A stretch of DNA of 64,000 nucleotides from Actinoplanes auranticolor (GCF_018332655.1 NZ_BOQL01000078.1:1-64000), one strand, 5' to 3'. Counted from the stretch's first letter, positions 48,839-57,880 are shown. The notes: generated by a model not told the origin, from the sequence alone. Program-made: numbers and translations.

Positions 48839-49887
48839 CGGCCAGGCACCGGGACGTGATCGCAGTCGGCGCGTCCGCCGGCGGAGTCGAGTCCCTCCGC
48901 GCTCTGGTCGCCGGTCTGCCACCGGACCTCCCGGCCTCGGTCCTCGTGGTCCTGCACCTGCCCCGCGATGCGCCCAGCGCCCTGCCCTCGATCCTGGACC
49001 GCAGCGGCCCGCTGCCCGTGGCCGGGGTCTTCGAAGGTGAGCGCATCCGGCCCGGCCGCATCTACGTCGCGCCCATCGACCACCACCTGCTGCTGCTCGA
49101 CGGGCACCTGCGGCTGTCTCACGGCCCGGCCGAGAACGGGCACCGCCCGGCCATCGACCCCCTGTTCCGCTCCGTCGCCCGCGCCGCCGGCCCGCGCGGC
49201 ATCGGCGTCGTGCTCTCCGGTTCCCGCGACGACGGCGCGGCCGGCCTCACCAGCATCGTGGCGCGCGGCGGCCTGGCCGTGGTGCAGGATCCGGCCGAGG
49301 CGCTGTATTCGTCCATGCCGCTCGCCGCCCTCGCCCGGACTGCCACCGAGCACGTCGCACCCGCCGCCAAGCTCGGCGGCCTCCTCGCGGAGCTGACAGC
49401 CATGCCCCTGCCCGACGAGCCACGGCTGCCCGCCGATGAGCTGCTCGACAGCGAGGTGGCGATGTCCGACCTGGCCGCGGTCACGACCGACCGGTTCGCC
49501 CCGCCGGCCGGCTTCGGCTGTCCTGCCTGCGGCGGCGGGCTGTTCCAGATCGACGACGGACCGGTCCCGCGCTACCGGTGCCGGATAGGTCATGCCTGGT
49601 CGCCGGAGAGCCTGCTGGACGAGCAGGCCATCGCGCTCGAAGGTGCGCTGTGGATGGCGCTGCGGGCGCTGGAGGAGAAGTCCGAGCTGAGCCGGCGGAT
49701 GGCCGCCAACGGAGCCCACCGGCGGGCCGGCACCGGGGCCCGCTTCGACAACATCGCCGCCGACGCCGACGCGGCCGGTGCCACGATCCGCCGGCTGATC
49801 GCGCGGCTCGGAGCGATGCCGGAACGCGGGCCCGACACGGCGGCACCGGGCGAACATCCGGACGAGTCGCCCTCCGACGTGCGGTAG
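48835..49887 (+). CDS. Orphan CheB-type methylesterase with zinc-ribbon tail
   Basis: A 350-residue protein with the CheB catalytic domain but no receiver domain. The triad is Ser14 (VGASAGGVES), His41 (VVLHLPRD) and Asp133 (GSRDDGAAG). IYVAPIDHHLLL and AVVQDPAEALYSSMP are typical. The C-terminal part carries a ribbon CPACGG...YRCRIGHAWSPESLL, then a helical tail. In chemotaxis CheB demethylates receptors; here no receptor or CheA gene is near, so the target is probably the neighbouring CheR-PAS/STAS system. GTG 48835 overlaps the previous stop. Confidence 0.9.
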   Translation: MTARHRDVIAVGASAGGVESLRALVAGLPPDLPASVLVVLHLPRDAPSALPSILDRSGPLPVAGVFEGERIRPGRIYVAPIDHHLLLLDGHLRLSHGPAENGHRPAIDPLFRSVARAAGPRGIGVVLSGSRDDGAAGLTSIVARGGLAVVQDPAEALYSSMPLAALARTATEHVAPAAKLGGLLAELTAMPLPDEPRLPADELLDSEVAMSDLAAVTTDRFAPPAGFGCPACGGGLFQIDDGPVPRYRCRIGHAWSPESLLDEQAIALEGALWMALRALEEKSELSRRMAANGAHRRAGTGARFDNIAADADAAGATIRRLIARLGAMPERGPDTAAPGEHPDESPSDVR

Positions 49888-49920
49888 CGTCGCCGCGCAA
49901 CCATGTGACGGAAGGCGACC

Positions 49921-51783
49921 ATGATCCCCACCGACCCGGACTTCGAGGCGCTGCTGGTCCACCTCAAGGAGTCCCGGGGTTTCGACTTCACCGGCTACAA
50001 GCGGTCCAGTCTGATGCGCCGGGTGGACCGCCGCATGGCGCAGGTCGGCATCAGCGGCTACCAGGACTACGCCGACCACCTGCAGGTCCATCCGGACGAG
50101 TTCACGGACCTGTTCAACACCATCCTGATCAACGTCACCGGCTTCTTCCGCGATCCGGAGGCCTGGGAATACCTGCGCGCCGAGATGCTCGAGCCGCTGG
50201 TGACGGCCCGGGCGCCGGAAGCGCCGATCCGGATCTGGTCGGCCGGCTGCGCCTCCGGCGAGGAGGCGTACACGCTGGCGATCGTGCTGGCCGAGACGAT
50301 CGGCATCGATGCCCTCCGCGAGCGGGTCAAGATCTACGCCACCGACGTGGACGAGGAGCAGCTCGCCGAGGCCCGGCAGGCGACCTATGGCGAGCAGGCG
50401 CTGCAGGCGGTCCCGCCCGAGCTGAGGCCGAAGTACTTCGAACGGGCCGGCGACCGCTTCACCTTCCGCAAGGACCTGCGGCGCTCGGTCATCTTCGGGC
50501 GCAACGACCTGGTCCAGGACGCGCCGATCTCCCGCATCGACCTGCTGGCCTGCCGCAACACCCTGATGTACTTCAACGCCGAGACGCAGACCAAGATCCT
50601 TTCGCGCTTCCACTTCGCCCTCGCCGACGGCGGCATCCTGATGCTGGGCAAGGCCGAGATGCTGCTCAGCCACGGCAGCATCTTCACCCCGGTGGACCTC
50701 AAGCGCCGGATCTTCCGCCGCGTGCCCCGCGCTCTTCACCAGAACGCCGTCTTCGGCGAGCAGCTGCCGGCCACCGCGAACCATGTTCTCGGTCTCGACC
50801 AGCTGCGCATCGAGGCCTTCGCCGCCAGCCCGGTGGCTCAGCTCGGGCTCACCGCCGACGGCCTGGTGGCACTGGCCAACAACCGGCTGGACCGTCTCTT
50901 CGGGGTGTCGTCGCGGGACATCGGCCGGCCGTTCCGCGACCTCGACCTGTCGTACCGGCCGGTGGAACTGCGCCGCTACACCGAGCAGGCCCAGGTCGAG
51001 CGCCGCACGCTGCGGGTCTCCGACGTCGAGTACGTGCGCAACGGCGAGATGATCCACCTCGAGGTCCAGATCAGCCCGCTGACGGCGGCCGACGGCAGCC
51101 TGCTCGGGGTCAACATCGTCTTCAACGACGTCACCGCGGCGCGGCGCCTGCAGGACGACCTGGAGCAGGCGCATCAGCAGCTCGAGGCCGCCTACGAGGA
51201 GCTGCAGTCCACCAACGAGGAACTGGAGACCACCAACGAGGAGCTCCAGTCGACGGTCGAGGAGCTGGAGACCACGAACGAGGAGCTGCAGTCCACCAAC
51301 GAGGAACTGGAGACGATGAACGAGGAGCTCCAGTCCACCAACGAGGAGCTGCAGAACATCAACGACCAGCTGCGGGTCAGCACCACGCAGCTCGACGACG
51401 CGAACGCGTTCCTGGAGACCGTGCTGGCCAGCCTGCGCGCCGGGGTCGCCGTCGTCGACAGCGAGCTGCGGATCCGGGTGTGGAACCGGCGGGCGGAGGA
51501 CCTCTGGGGGCTGCGCTCGCACGAGGTGGTCGGCAAGCACTTCCTCAATCTGGACATCGGGCTGCCGTTCGAGCAGCTCCGGCCGCTGCTGCGCGGAGTG
51601 CTCGGCGCTCAGGGCGTCCCGGCGGAGCTCTCGGTCGAGGCGATCAACCGGCGGGGCCGGCCGGTCACCGTACGGGTGGCCGCGACCCCGCTCGCAACCG
51701 CGGATGCCGGACCGGACGACCACGGCGCCATCATCGTGATGGAGGCGGACGCGATGCTCGGCGTAACGGCCGACACCGTTTGA
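49921..51783 (+). CDS. CheR methyltransferase-PAS signalling protein
   Basis: 620 residues. CheR domain (about 1-275): FDFTGYKRSSLMRRVDRRMAQVGI, FRDPEAWEYL, WSAGCASGEEAYTLAIVLAE (SAM site), IYATDVDEEQLAEAR, LACRNTLMYF. Then a PAS domain (about 290-400) and a long coiled coil of heptads ELQSTNEELETTNEELQSTVEELETTN. A second PAS domain (about 485-600) follows, with VVDSELRIRVWNRRAEDLWGLRSHEVVGKHF. There is no output kinase. ATG 49921 has GGAAGG upstream. Together with orphan CheB it may set reversible methylation of a partner, possibly in response to a PAS ligand. Confidence 0.9.
   Translation: MIPTDPDFEALLVHLKESRGFDFTGYKRSSLMRRVDRRMAQVGISGYQDYADHLQVHPDEFTDLFNTILINVTGFFRDPEAWEYLRAEMLEPLVTARAPEAPIRIWSAGCASGEEAYTLAIVLAETIGIDALRERVKIYATDVDEEQLAEARQATYGEQALQAVPPELRPKYFERAGDRFTFRKDLRRSVIFGRNDLVQDAPISRIDLLACRNTLMYFNAETQTKILSRFHFALADGGILMLGKAEMLLSHGSIFTPVDLKRRIFRRVPRALHQNAVFGEQLPATANHVLGLDQLRIEAFAASPVAQLGLTADGLVALANNRLDRLFGVSSRDIGRPFRDLDLSYRPVELRRYTEQAQVERRTLRVSDVEYVRNGEMIHLEVQISPLTAADGSLLGVNIVFNDVTAARRLQDDLEQAHQQLEAAYEELQSTNEELETTNEELQSTVEELETTNEELQSTNEELETMNEELQSTNEELQNINDQLRVSTTQLDDANAFLETVLASLRAGVAVVDSELRIRVWNRRAEDLWGLRSHEVVGKHFLNLDIGLPFEQLRPLLRGVLGAQGVPAELSVEAINRRGRPVTVRVAATPLATADAGPDDHGAIIVMEADAMLGVTADTV
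51196..51360 (+). repeat. Heptad-coding DNA repeat in the CheR-PAS gene
   Basis: 21-bp units encoding EELQSTN/EELETTN are repeated about eight times in frame. The DNA repeats follow the coiled-coil heptad and can vary in copy number by slippage, changing linker length by whole heptads. Confidence 0.8.
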
Positions 51784-51841
51784 GACTGGATGCATCGGGT
51801 ATCCAGCGTCACCCGGGACCGAAATCGGGAGGTCGGTAGCA

Positions 51842-52570
51842 GTGTCTGTCGACTGCACCGTGAGCGACGACGGGCGCCGCCTGATCGCGGAGCTGTCCGG
51901 CGCCCTCGGCCTCGGCGACGTCGCCGACCTGCGGGTGAAGCTGCTCAAATGCCTGGCCGAGCAGCCCGAGGCGCTGCTGATCGACCTGTCCGCCCTGACG
52001 CTGACGGACCCGCTGGCCCTGCACGTCTTCGTCGCCGTGCGCCGGCAGGCCGCCCGCTGGCCCGGCATCCCGTTCCTGCTGTGCGCCGCCGAGCCCTACA
52101 CCGGCAACCTGCTGCGCGGCGCGGCATACCGGACCGTGCCCCGCTTCCCCACCCTCCAGGCGGCCCGCGAGCACGCCGGGCTGGAACGGCACACGCTGTC
52201 CGTGCTCAGCGACGAGCTGCTGCCGATCTCGGGCGCGGCCCGGCAGGCCCGCAACGTGGCCACCGACGCGTGCTTGCGCTGGGACCTGCCCGACCTGCTG
52301 GCCCCGGCCAGCCTGGTGGCCAGTGAGCTGGTCAGCAACGTGGTCGATCACGCGCACACGATGATGACGCTGCGGGTGACCCTGCGGCCGCGGTTCCTGC
52401 ACATCGCGGTCCGCGACGGCGTCGCAGGCGAGCCGCTCCGGCGGGTCAACGAGGGCGCCGCCTCGATGCGGGGGCGGGGGTTGCTGCTCGTGGAGGCCAC
52501 CGCGCACTCGTGGGGCTGGCTGCCGACCGACAACGGCAAGGTCGTCTGGGCGTCGCTGCAGGTCAGCTGA
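51842..52570 (+). CDS. STAS-HATPase fusion, copy 2
   Basis: 242 residues with the same layout as copy 1. STAS: DCTVSDDGRRLIAELSGALGLGDVADLRVKLLKCLAEQPEALLIDLSALTLTDPLALHVFVAV. HATPase: N-box ASELVSNVVDHAHTMM, VRDGV and GRGLLLVEATAHSWGW. The phospho-serine position is again absent (D-P-L-A). The N-box Asn and Glu are kept, so nucleotide binding is likely. GTG 51842 follows the CheR-PAS gene by 58 bp. It is convergent with the sigma-STAS gene, ending 15 bp from it. Confidence 0.87.
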   Translation: MSVDCTVSDDGRRLIAELSGALGLGDVADLRVKLLKCLAEQPEALLIDLSALTLTDPLALHVFVAVRRQAARWPGIPFLLCAAEPYTGNLLRGAAYRTVPRFPTLQAAREHAGLERHTLSVLSDELLPISGAARQARNVATDACLRWDLPDLLAPASLVASELVSNVVDHAHTMMTLRVTLRPRFLHIAVRDGVAGEPLRRVNEGAASMRGRGLLLVEATAHSWGWLPTDNGKVVWASLQVS

Positions 52571-52585
52571 CGCCCCGCGCCCGAT

Positions 52586-53731
52586 TCAGTGGCGGTCGGT
52601 GGCGAGCAGGTTGTGCAGGCCGGAGACGGCGAGGATGCGCGACACGTAGGGCTGGGCGCCGGTCAAGGACAGCGGGACCTCGGCCACCGCGGCCGCGGAT
52701 GCGGCGTCGACCAGGGCCGCCACGCCGGCGGCGTCCACGAGGGGCACGGCGGTCAGGTCGACCACCAGCCGGTCGGCGCCGACGGTGGCGACGGCGTGGC
52801 GCAGGCCCGTCCGCAGCCGGCCGGCCGTGTCGCGGTCGACCTCGCCGCGGATCCGCATTGCCAGGACACCGTCCTCGCGGGTGACGGTGATCTGCATGCC
52901 GTGGCCGTCGGACGGCGCGCTCGCCCCTTCCCAGCGGGGCAGCGTGTCGCTGAGCATGGCCTCGCGCAGCCAGCCCAGCGCCCGGCTGAGCAGCCGCGAC
53001 ACGTGCATCTGCGAGATGCCCAGCTCGGCCGCGATCTCCGCCTGGGTGCGGTTGCCGTAGAAGCGCATCGCCAGCATCTGGCGCTCGCGGGCCGGAAGCC
53101 GCAACAGCAGCCCGGCCACGGTGATCTTGTCGTCGACCGCCTCCAGCTCGGCGTCCATCCCGCCGATCAGGTCACCGAACTCCGCCGCGCCGTCCACCCC
53201 GGCCGGCGCGTTCAGCGAGGCCGGCGAATAGCCGGCGGAGGACTCCAGCGCGTCCAGCACCGCGGACTCCGACAACCGCAGGTGTGCGGCGAGCTCAGCC
53301 GGAGTGGGCCGGCGGGACAGCTCGGTGGTCAGCACCATCGTGGCGTGCCCGACCTCCAGGCTCAGGTCCTGGACCCGGCGGGGCACGTGCACACCCCAGG
53401 TCCGGTCACGGAAGTGCCGCTTGATCTCACCGGAGATCGTGATGACCGCGTACGCCGTGAAGGAGCCCCGCTGCGGGTCGTACCGGTCGACGGCCTTGAT
53501 CAGGCCGAGCCGCGCCACCTGCTCGAGGTCTTCGAGAGCCTCGCCGCGGCCGCGGTAGCGGCGGGCCATCCGGCCGGCGAACGGCAGGCAGAGCGCGACG
53601 AACTCCTCCCGCAACTGCTCGCGGGTGGCGGCGTCGGCCGACTCGAGACGCTCCGCATAGCCGGTGGCGGCCAGATCCAGGTCTTCGAGCACGCGCTCAC
53701 CGGACAGCTGCACGTAGTCAGGCGAAGACAT
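52586..53731 (-). CDS. SigB/SigF-family sigma factor fused to a STAS domain
   Basis: A 381-residue fusion. The first ~270 residues are a SigB/SigF/SigG-type sigma factor: region 2 ALEDLEQVARLGLIKAVDRYDPQRGSFTAYAVITISGEIKRHFRDRTWGVHVPRRVQDL, region 3 and region 4 LPARERQMLAMRFYGNRTQAEIAAELGISQMHVSRLLSRALGWL. Residues about 285-381 are a STAS domain (QITVTREDGVLAMRIRGEVDRDTAGRLRTGL...LVVDLTAVPLVDAAGVAALVDAA), where the phospho-serine is alanine (VDAAG). So the sigma factor carries its own anti-anti-sigma-like module. ATG 53729-53731 has AGGAGG 4 nt upstream. Confidence 0.88.
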   Translation of the reverse strand: MSSPDYVQLSGERVLEDLDLAATGYAERLESADAATREQLREEFVALCLPFAGRMARRYRGRGEALEDLEQVARLGLIKAVDRYDPQRGSFTAYAVITISGEIKRHFRDRTWGVHVPRRVQDLSLEVGHATMVLTTELSRRPTPAELAAHLRLSESAVLDALESSAGYSPASLNAPAGVDGAAEFGDLIGGMDAELEAVDDKITVAGLLLRLPARERQMLAMRFYGNRTQAEIAAELGISQMHVSRLLSRALGWLREAMLSDTLPRWEGASAPSDGHGMQITVTREDGVLAMRIRGEVDRDTAGRLRTGLRHAVATVGADRLVVDLTAVPLVDAAGVAALVDAASAAAVAEVPLSLTGAQPYVSRILAVSGLHNLLATDRH

Positions 53732-53949
53732 GCATCCTCCTAGATCACGCATCACTGGGCGATCTCGACACGCGAAACGCTGATTGTGACCCCGGGCGCG
53801 CGAAGGCCCGATGCCGGTCCGAGCCGATCATGAGACCCCCAGGACCGACTCCTCCGGCCACGGTACTGCCCGACCCGATTCATGCCGAAACACAATCCAC
53901 CGATAGGAGTTGCTGATTGTCCACCCGATCATGCCCAGGTCGTCCGTGA

Positions 53950-56409
53950 TCAGCCGTTGTGGTGTCCCCCGGGCTGGTCCGCGGCCGGATCGGGCCGGGC
54001 GGGCGCGTCCGGGCGGCGCGGGAGGCCACTCGGCGCGTCCTCGGGCGCCGCGCTCGCCGGAGCCTCGGCCGCCGCGGCGGGCCAGGCGGCCGGAGCCTGC
54101 GGAGCGGCACCCCGCGCGGGCAGTCCCGAGGGTGTGTCAGGGGGTGCGGGAGGGCGGTTGAGCTGCCCCATCTGCGGGGGCTCCAGGGGTGGGCGGGTGG
54201 TGCGGGCGGCCGGTTCCGGGCGGCTCAGGCCCGACGGGCTGCCGGGCTGGGGGGTGGCTTCCTGGGCGCTCGGGTGCGGTGGCTGGGTCGGCGCGGCGCC
54301 CAGCGGGGCCGGGCCGGCGGTCTGGGCCGGCGCCGGTCCCTGGGGCGTGGATCGATGCGGCTGCGGAGCTCCGGGGGCCTGAGGGCCGTTCGCCTGATCC
54401 CGGGGGGCGGCGGGCGGCTGGGCGGGGGTCGCCGTCGGGGCTGCGGGGTCGAAGGGGCGGTTGAGCTGGCCCATCTGCGGGGGTTCCAGTGGGGGGCGGT
54501 TGGACTGGCGGGGCTGGGCTGCGGGGTAGGACGGCCTGGCCGGGGCGGCTGGCTGGCCGCTCGGCGGATGGGGGCCGGACTGCTGGTCGCCGGGCCGGGC
54601 CGGGCCCGGCTGCTGGACCCCGAGCCCGCCCAGACCCGGCTGCTGGACGCCCGGCCCGCCTGGACCGGACTGCTGGCCACTTGACCCGCCCGGGCCCGGC
54701 TGCTGGACACCCGGCCCGCCTGGACCGGACTGCTGGCCGCTCGGTGGGACCGTGCCGGGCTGGTGGGCAGCCGGCGCGCTCAGGCCGGGCTGCTGGTTGG
54801 TCGGCTGGGTCTGGCCTGCCGGCGGGGCTCCCCACTGCTGGCCCGGCCCGGCCGGGTGGGGCTGCTGGGCGACGGCGGGGTTGGCCGGTTGGTGCGGACC
54901 GCCGGGCTCATTGAGGCTGCCCTGGAGAGGAGTTCCTACCGGGGCGCTCTGCTGGCCGGCGGCCGGGTTGGCTGGGCCGTCCGACGAGGCGGCGGGCCGG
55001 GTGCGGTCGTCGTCGCGGGTGAAAGGCGATGAGGTGCTGGTGGCGGGGTTGTGGTGCGGGGCGGGGTGGTTGGTCGGGCCGGGCTGGGGTGCCTCGGTGG
55101 GGCGGCCGGTCTGGTTCTGGTGCGAGGAGGCGTCCAGGTCTCCGCTCCATCCCGCGGCGGGCTGGGGGGTCGAGTCCGGCCGCGGGGAGCTGCTGGTGCC
55201 GGGCTGGTGCCGGGCCGTGCCGTTGGCGTTGCTCGGCGGGGTGGCCGGATCGGGCGTGCGGGCCGACGAAGTGAAGCGGGGTGCGTCCAGTGGGCGGTTC
55301 TGCTGGACGAACAGCGGTGGCCCCAGCAGCAGAGGGTCCACGTCCGGGGCCGCGCGGGCCGGCTCGGGTGTCTGGCCGGCCGCAGCGGGTCGTGCGGGGC
55401 CGGCCTGTCCGGCATCTTGCTCGGCGGGCGTGGAGAGGCCGCCTTCCGTGCGCCTCATCCCCGGCTGGTTCACGTCCGGGCGGCCTGCTGGTGGAAGGCC
55501 GGCAGGGAGCTGCCCCGCGTCCTGGGAGTTCTCGCTCAGCCGGGCGGCATCCGGAACACCAGCGTCCGGGCCGCTCAGGTCGGGACCGCCTGCGTCCGGG
55601 CCACCCGCGTCCGGGCGACCGGGCGTGAGGCCGCCGGGATCGGCATCGCGGTCGAGCGACGGTCGAGCAGCTTGCGCATGGCTGAAGAAGGACTGCGCGG
55701 ATGAAGCTTGGCCGAACGGTGCTCGACCAGCAGACGGTTGACCCGCGGAAGGGTCCGTCGAGAAGGACTGCGTCTGCGAGAGATCAGCTGAGGGCTCGGC
55801 CGGCGAAGGCGGGCCGAACGCTTCCGGCCCGGGTGGGACAAGTCCGGGCGGCGTCATACCGGGCGAGTCCGGTCCGGATGGCGGCGGCGTCGGCGTGACC
55901 GGTCCGGCACCAGGCGAGCGGGGCTCCACCGGACCCGGCGTAGCGGAGGCCGACGCGACGCCGATCGCCGGGCCCATCGCGGGACCGCCCGGCTGCGGGC
56001 TCATCGGCTCGCGCGGCACGTCGAACACCGGCGGCGTCACCGGCTGGGGGCCTGAGCGGTGAGCCGGCTCCGGAAGCGGCTCCGTCGGCGCGGTGAAGGC
56101 CATCGGCGGGTGCGCCACCCCGACCGCGGGGGCCGGCTGCTCGGCGTCCCCCCTCAAACCCAGCGGTGATGCTCCTCGGCCCTGCTCTCGTGCCGCTTCC
56201 ACCAGGCCGGACGATTCCGCGAGGCCCGCCGCCGCCACGACCTCCGCGGCGGCGCGGCCGGCCGTGCAGGGCAGGGGTTCGCCGCAGACCGGGCAGACGG
56301 TCATGCCCTCGTGGGGGCCCAGGCCGCCCGCGTGGGTCTGCACCATCTCCCACGCCGTCCGCGCGAGCACACTGTCTGGATTCACGTACTTCATGCCGAT
56401 CAGCGCCAT
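53950..56409 (-). CDS. Large Pro/Gly/Gln-rich protein with N-terminal Cys motif
   Basis: 819 residues. Only the first ~90 look folded: MALIGMKYVNPDSVLARTAWEMVQTHAGGLGPHEGMTVCPVCGEPLPCTAGRAAAEVV, with C-x2-C-x5-C that could form a small metal site. The remaining ~720 residues are disordered Pro/Gly/Gln/Ala repeats, including GQQSGPGGPGVQQPG copies and at least two copies of RPPLEPPQMGQLNRP. No transmembrane segment or signal peptide is visible. Function is unknown. The C-terminal RPPLEPPQMGQLNRP motifs may be binding sites for a partner. It is in the same orientation as the sigma-STAS gene but 218 bp upstream of it. Confidence 0.75.
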   Translation of the reverse strand: MALIGMKYVNPDSVLARTAWEMVQTHAGGLGPHEGMTVCPVCGEPLPCTAGRAAAEVVAAAGLAESSGLVEAAREQGRGASPLGLRGDAEQPAPAVGVAHPPMAFTAPTEPLPEPAHRSGPQPVTPPVFDVPREPMSPQPGGPAMGPAIGVASASATPGPVEPRSPGAGPVTPTPPPSGPDSPGMTPPGLVPPGPEAFGPPSPAEPSADLSQTQSFSTDPSAGQPSAGRAPFGQASSAQSFFSHAQAARPSLDRDADPGGLTPGRPDAGGPDAGGPDLSGPDAGVPDAARLSENSQDAGQLPAGLPPAGRPDVNQPGMRRTEGGLSTPAEQDAGQAGPARPAAAGQTPEPARAAPDVDPLLLGPPLFVQQNRPLDAPRFTSSARTPDPATPPSNANGTARHQPGTSSSPRPDSTPQPAAGWSGDLDASSHQNQTGRPTEAPQPGPTNHPAPHHNPATSTSSPFTRDDDRTRPAASSDGPANPAAGQQSAPVGTPLQGSLNEPGGPHQPANPAVAQQPHPAGPGQQWGAPPAGQTQPTNQQPGLSAPAAHQPGTVPPSGQQSGPGGPGVQQPGPGGSSGQQSGPGGPGVQQPGLGGLGVQQPGPARPGDQQSGPHPPSGQPAAPARPSYPAAQPRQSNRPPLEPPQMGQLNRPFDPAAPTATPAQPPAAPRDQANGPQAPGAPQPHRSTPQGPAPAQTAGPAPLGAAPTQPPHPSAQEATPQPGSPSGLSRPEPAARTTRPPLEPPQMGQLNRPPAPPDTPSGLPARGAAPQAPAAWPAAAAEAPASAAPEDAPSGLPRRPDAPARPDPAADQPGGHHNG

Positions 56410-56557
56410 GCCGTCCCACCCCCGTGATTCGCCCGCGACAGGCGTTCGGTTCCAAGTTCACCGTGTCCTGGACCGCGCCGTGACCGTTTCGGCCAATCGG
56501 TAGACGGACGGCGGACACCCCCGTGGCGTGCGGTGTTTCGTGGCGGCGCCGCCGGGC

Positions 56558-56824
56558 ATGTCCACCGCCATGAGCGGATCGGTGGACGATGGCGGCGCGA
56601 CCGTGATCCCGTACGAGGACGGGCCCCTGCTGCTGCGGGGCAATTTCACGCTCCGCACCCCCGACGGCGACGTCATCGATCCCGGCCGGGGCACCGTCGC
56701 GCTCTGCCGTTGCGGCAAGTCCGCGATCAAGCCGTTCTGCGACGGCACGCACAAGGCCATCGGCTTCCGGGCCGGCGTGGGCCGCGAGAGCGCCGCCCCC
56801 CGCAGCACCGCCGACGACGCCTGA
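56558..56824 (+). CDS. CDGSH iron-sulfur domain protein
   Basis: About 88 residues with one CDGSH [2Fe-2S] motif: ALCRCGKSAIKPFCDGTHKAIGF (C-x-C-x9-C-D-G-T-H, three Cys and one His). Upstream VIPYEDGPLLLRGNFTLRTPDG is typical of the bacterial MitoNEET-like family. It carries an electron or Fe-S cluster. The start is uncertain: ATG 56558, ATG 56570 or an upstream GTG at 56528 are in frame and none has a good Shine-Dalgarno sequence. It is convergent with the haem-oxygenase-like gene. Confidence 0.88.
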   Translation: MSTAMSGSVDDGGATVIPYEDGPLLLRGNFTLRTPDGDVIDPGRGTVALCRCGKSAIKPFCDGTHKAIGFRAGVGRESAAPRSTADDA

Positions 56825-56857
56825 CCGCTCACGCCCTCGGGAGCGGCCGGCGCCGGG

Positions 56858-57817
56858 TCATCCGCGCAGGGAGGTCTCCCCCGCCGACCAGCGGCCGAGG
56901 ACGTACTCCGCCCACTTCTCCTCCAGCATGAGCACGCACCGGGCCCCGAAGAGCACGTCGCCCGCCGACTCCGGCTCGGCCTTGCAGAACGAGCCGCACA
57001 TGTCGTACGCGGCGATCTGCTCGTGCACCGCGTCGGCCTCCACGTGCTCGTCGTAGAAACGGGTCCCGTCCGCGTCGCCGCCCAGCCGGCGCAGGCCGTT
57101 GCCGTACGCGCGGTTCGGGCCGGTCGAGGTCATCTCGTACGCGGCCAGGTGGCCCAGCAGCGCCCCGCGCCACCGGCGGTGCAGGCCGAACAGCGACATG
57201 AGGTTGTTGTTGGCCAGGGTCACCGCCGGGACCACGTCGACGTAGGCCCCGTACTCGGTGTCCAGGCCGAGCGCGGTCATCGTGCTGCGGAACATCTCCT
57301 GGTGCATGCGGTCGGCGACGCCGCCGCCGTACTCGTCGATCTGGATCTCGATGAGCGCGGCCTTGGCCTTGCCGCCCAGCCGGGGGATCGCGAAGGTGTG
57401 CGGGTCGGCCTCTCGCAGGTGGTAGATCGAGCGGTGCGTGGCGAACTCCTTGAACTGCTCCAGGGTCGCCCGGCCGCGCAGGTAGCCCGACAGCGACGGG
57501 CCACTGTTGTCGGAGGTCAGGGCGATGAGCGTGCGGGGCACGTCGTCGGCGGGCGCCGGGTCGCCGACGAGCTCGCGCAGGTCGGCCTCGAAGCGGGCCT
57601 CCAGGCGCGCGCGCAGCGCCAGCAGCCCGGGATGCCATTCCCACTGGTCGTCGACGCCGTCCCAGCCGCGGTAGTGCAGCTCGTAGAGCACGAACAGCGT
57701 CAGGTGCAGGTCCTCGTGGCTGACGTCGCCCGGGTCGAGCGTGAAGTCGTACGGCGAGCGCGCGAGGGCGTCGATGACAGCGGCCGAGAGCGGTCCGCGG
57801 GCAGAGGGCATCTTCAT
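56858..57817 (-). CDS. Iron-containing redox enzyme, haem-oxygenase-like fold
   Basis: 319 residues of the iron-containing redox enzyme family (haem-oxygenase-like di-iron oxidase/PqqC-like fold). Helix-borne ligand candidates are HEDLHLTLFVLYELHYRGWDGVDDQWEWHP, IEIQIDEYGGGVADRMHQEMFRSTM, HLAAYEMTSTGPNRAYGNGLRRLGGDADGTRFYDEHVEADAVHEQIAAYDM (E/H repeats). This fold can oxidise small metabolites with O2. Substrate is unknown. ATG 57815-57817 has AGGAC about 7 nt upstream. It is divergent from a small membrane protein across a paired GATCAGCAA repeat. Confidence 0.85.
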   Translation of the reverse strand: MKMPSARGPLSAAVIDALARSPYDFTLDPGDVSHEDLHLTLFVLYELHYRGWDGVDDQWEWHPGLLALRARLEARFEADLRELVGDPAPADDVPRTLIALTSDNSGPSLSGYLRGRATLEQFKEFATHRSIYHLREADPHTFAIPRLGGKAKAALIEIQIDEYGGGVADRMHQEMFRSTMTALGLDTEYGAYVDVVPAVTLANNNLMSLFGLHRRWRGALLGHLAAYEMTSTGPNRAYGNGLRRLGGDADGTRFYDEHVEADAVHEQIAAYDMCGSFCKAEPESAGDVLFGARCVLMLEEKWAEYVLGRWSAGETSLRG

Positions 57818-57880
57818 GCAGCACGTCCTAATGGGCAAGCGGGATTGAGGGATGCCCGATAGGACCGGCACCAAACGAGA

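Noticed and set aside
46358-52068. Minus-strand frames of 854 and 1365 codons over the glycosyltransferase and STAS/Che genes
   Set aside because: Antisense shadows; the sense genes have intact catalytic motifs.
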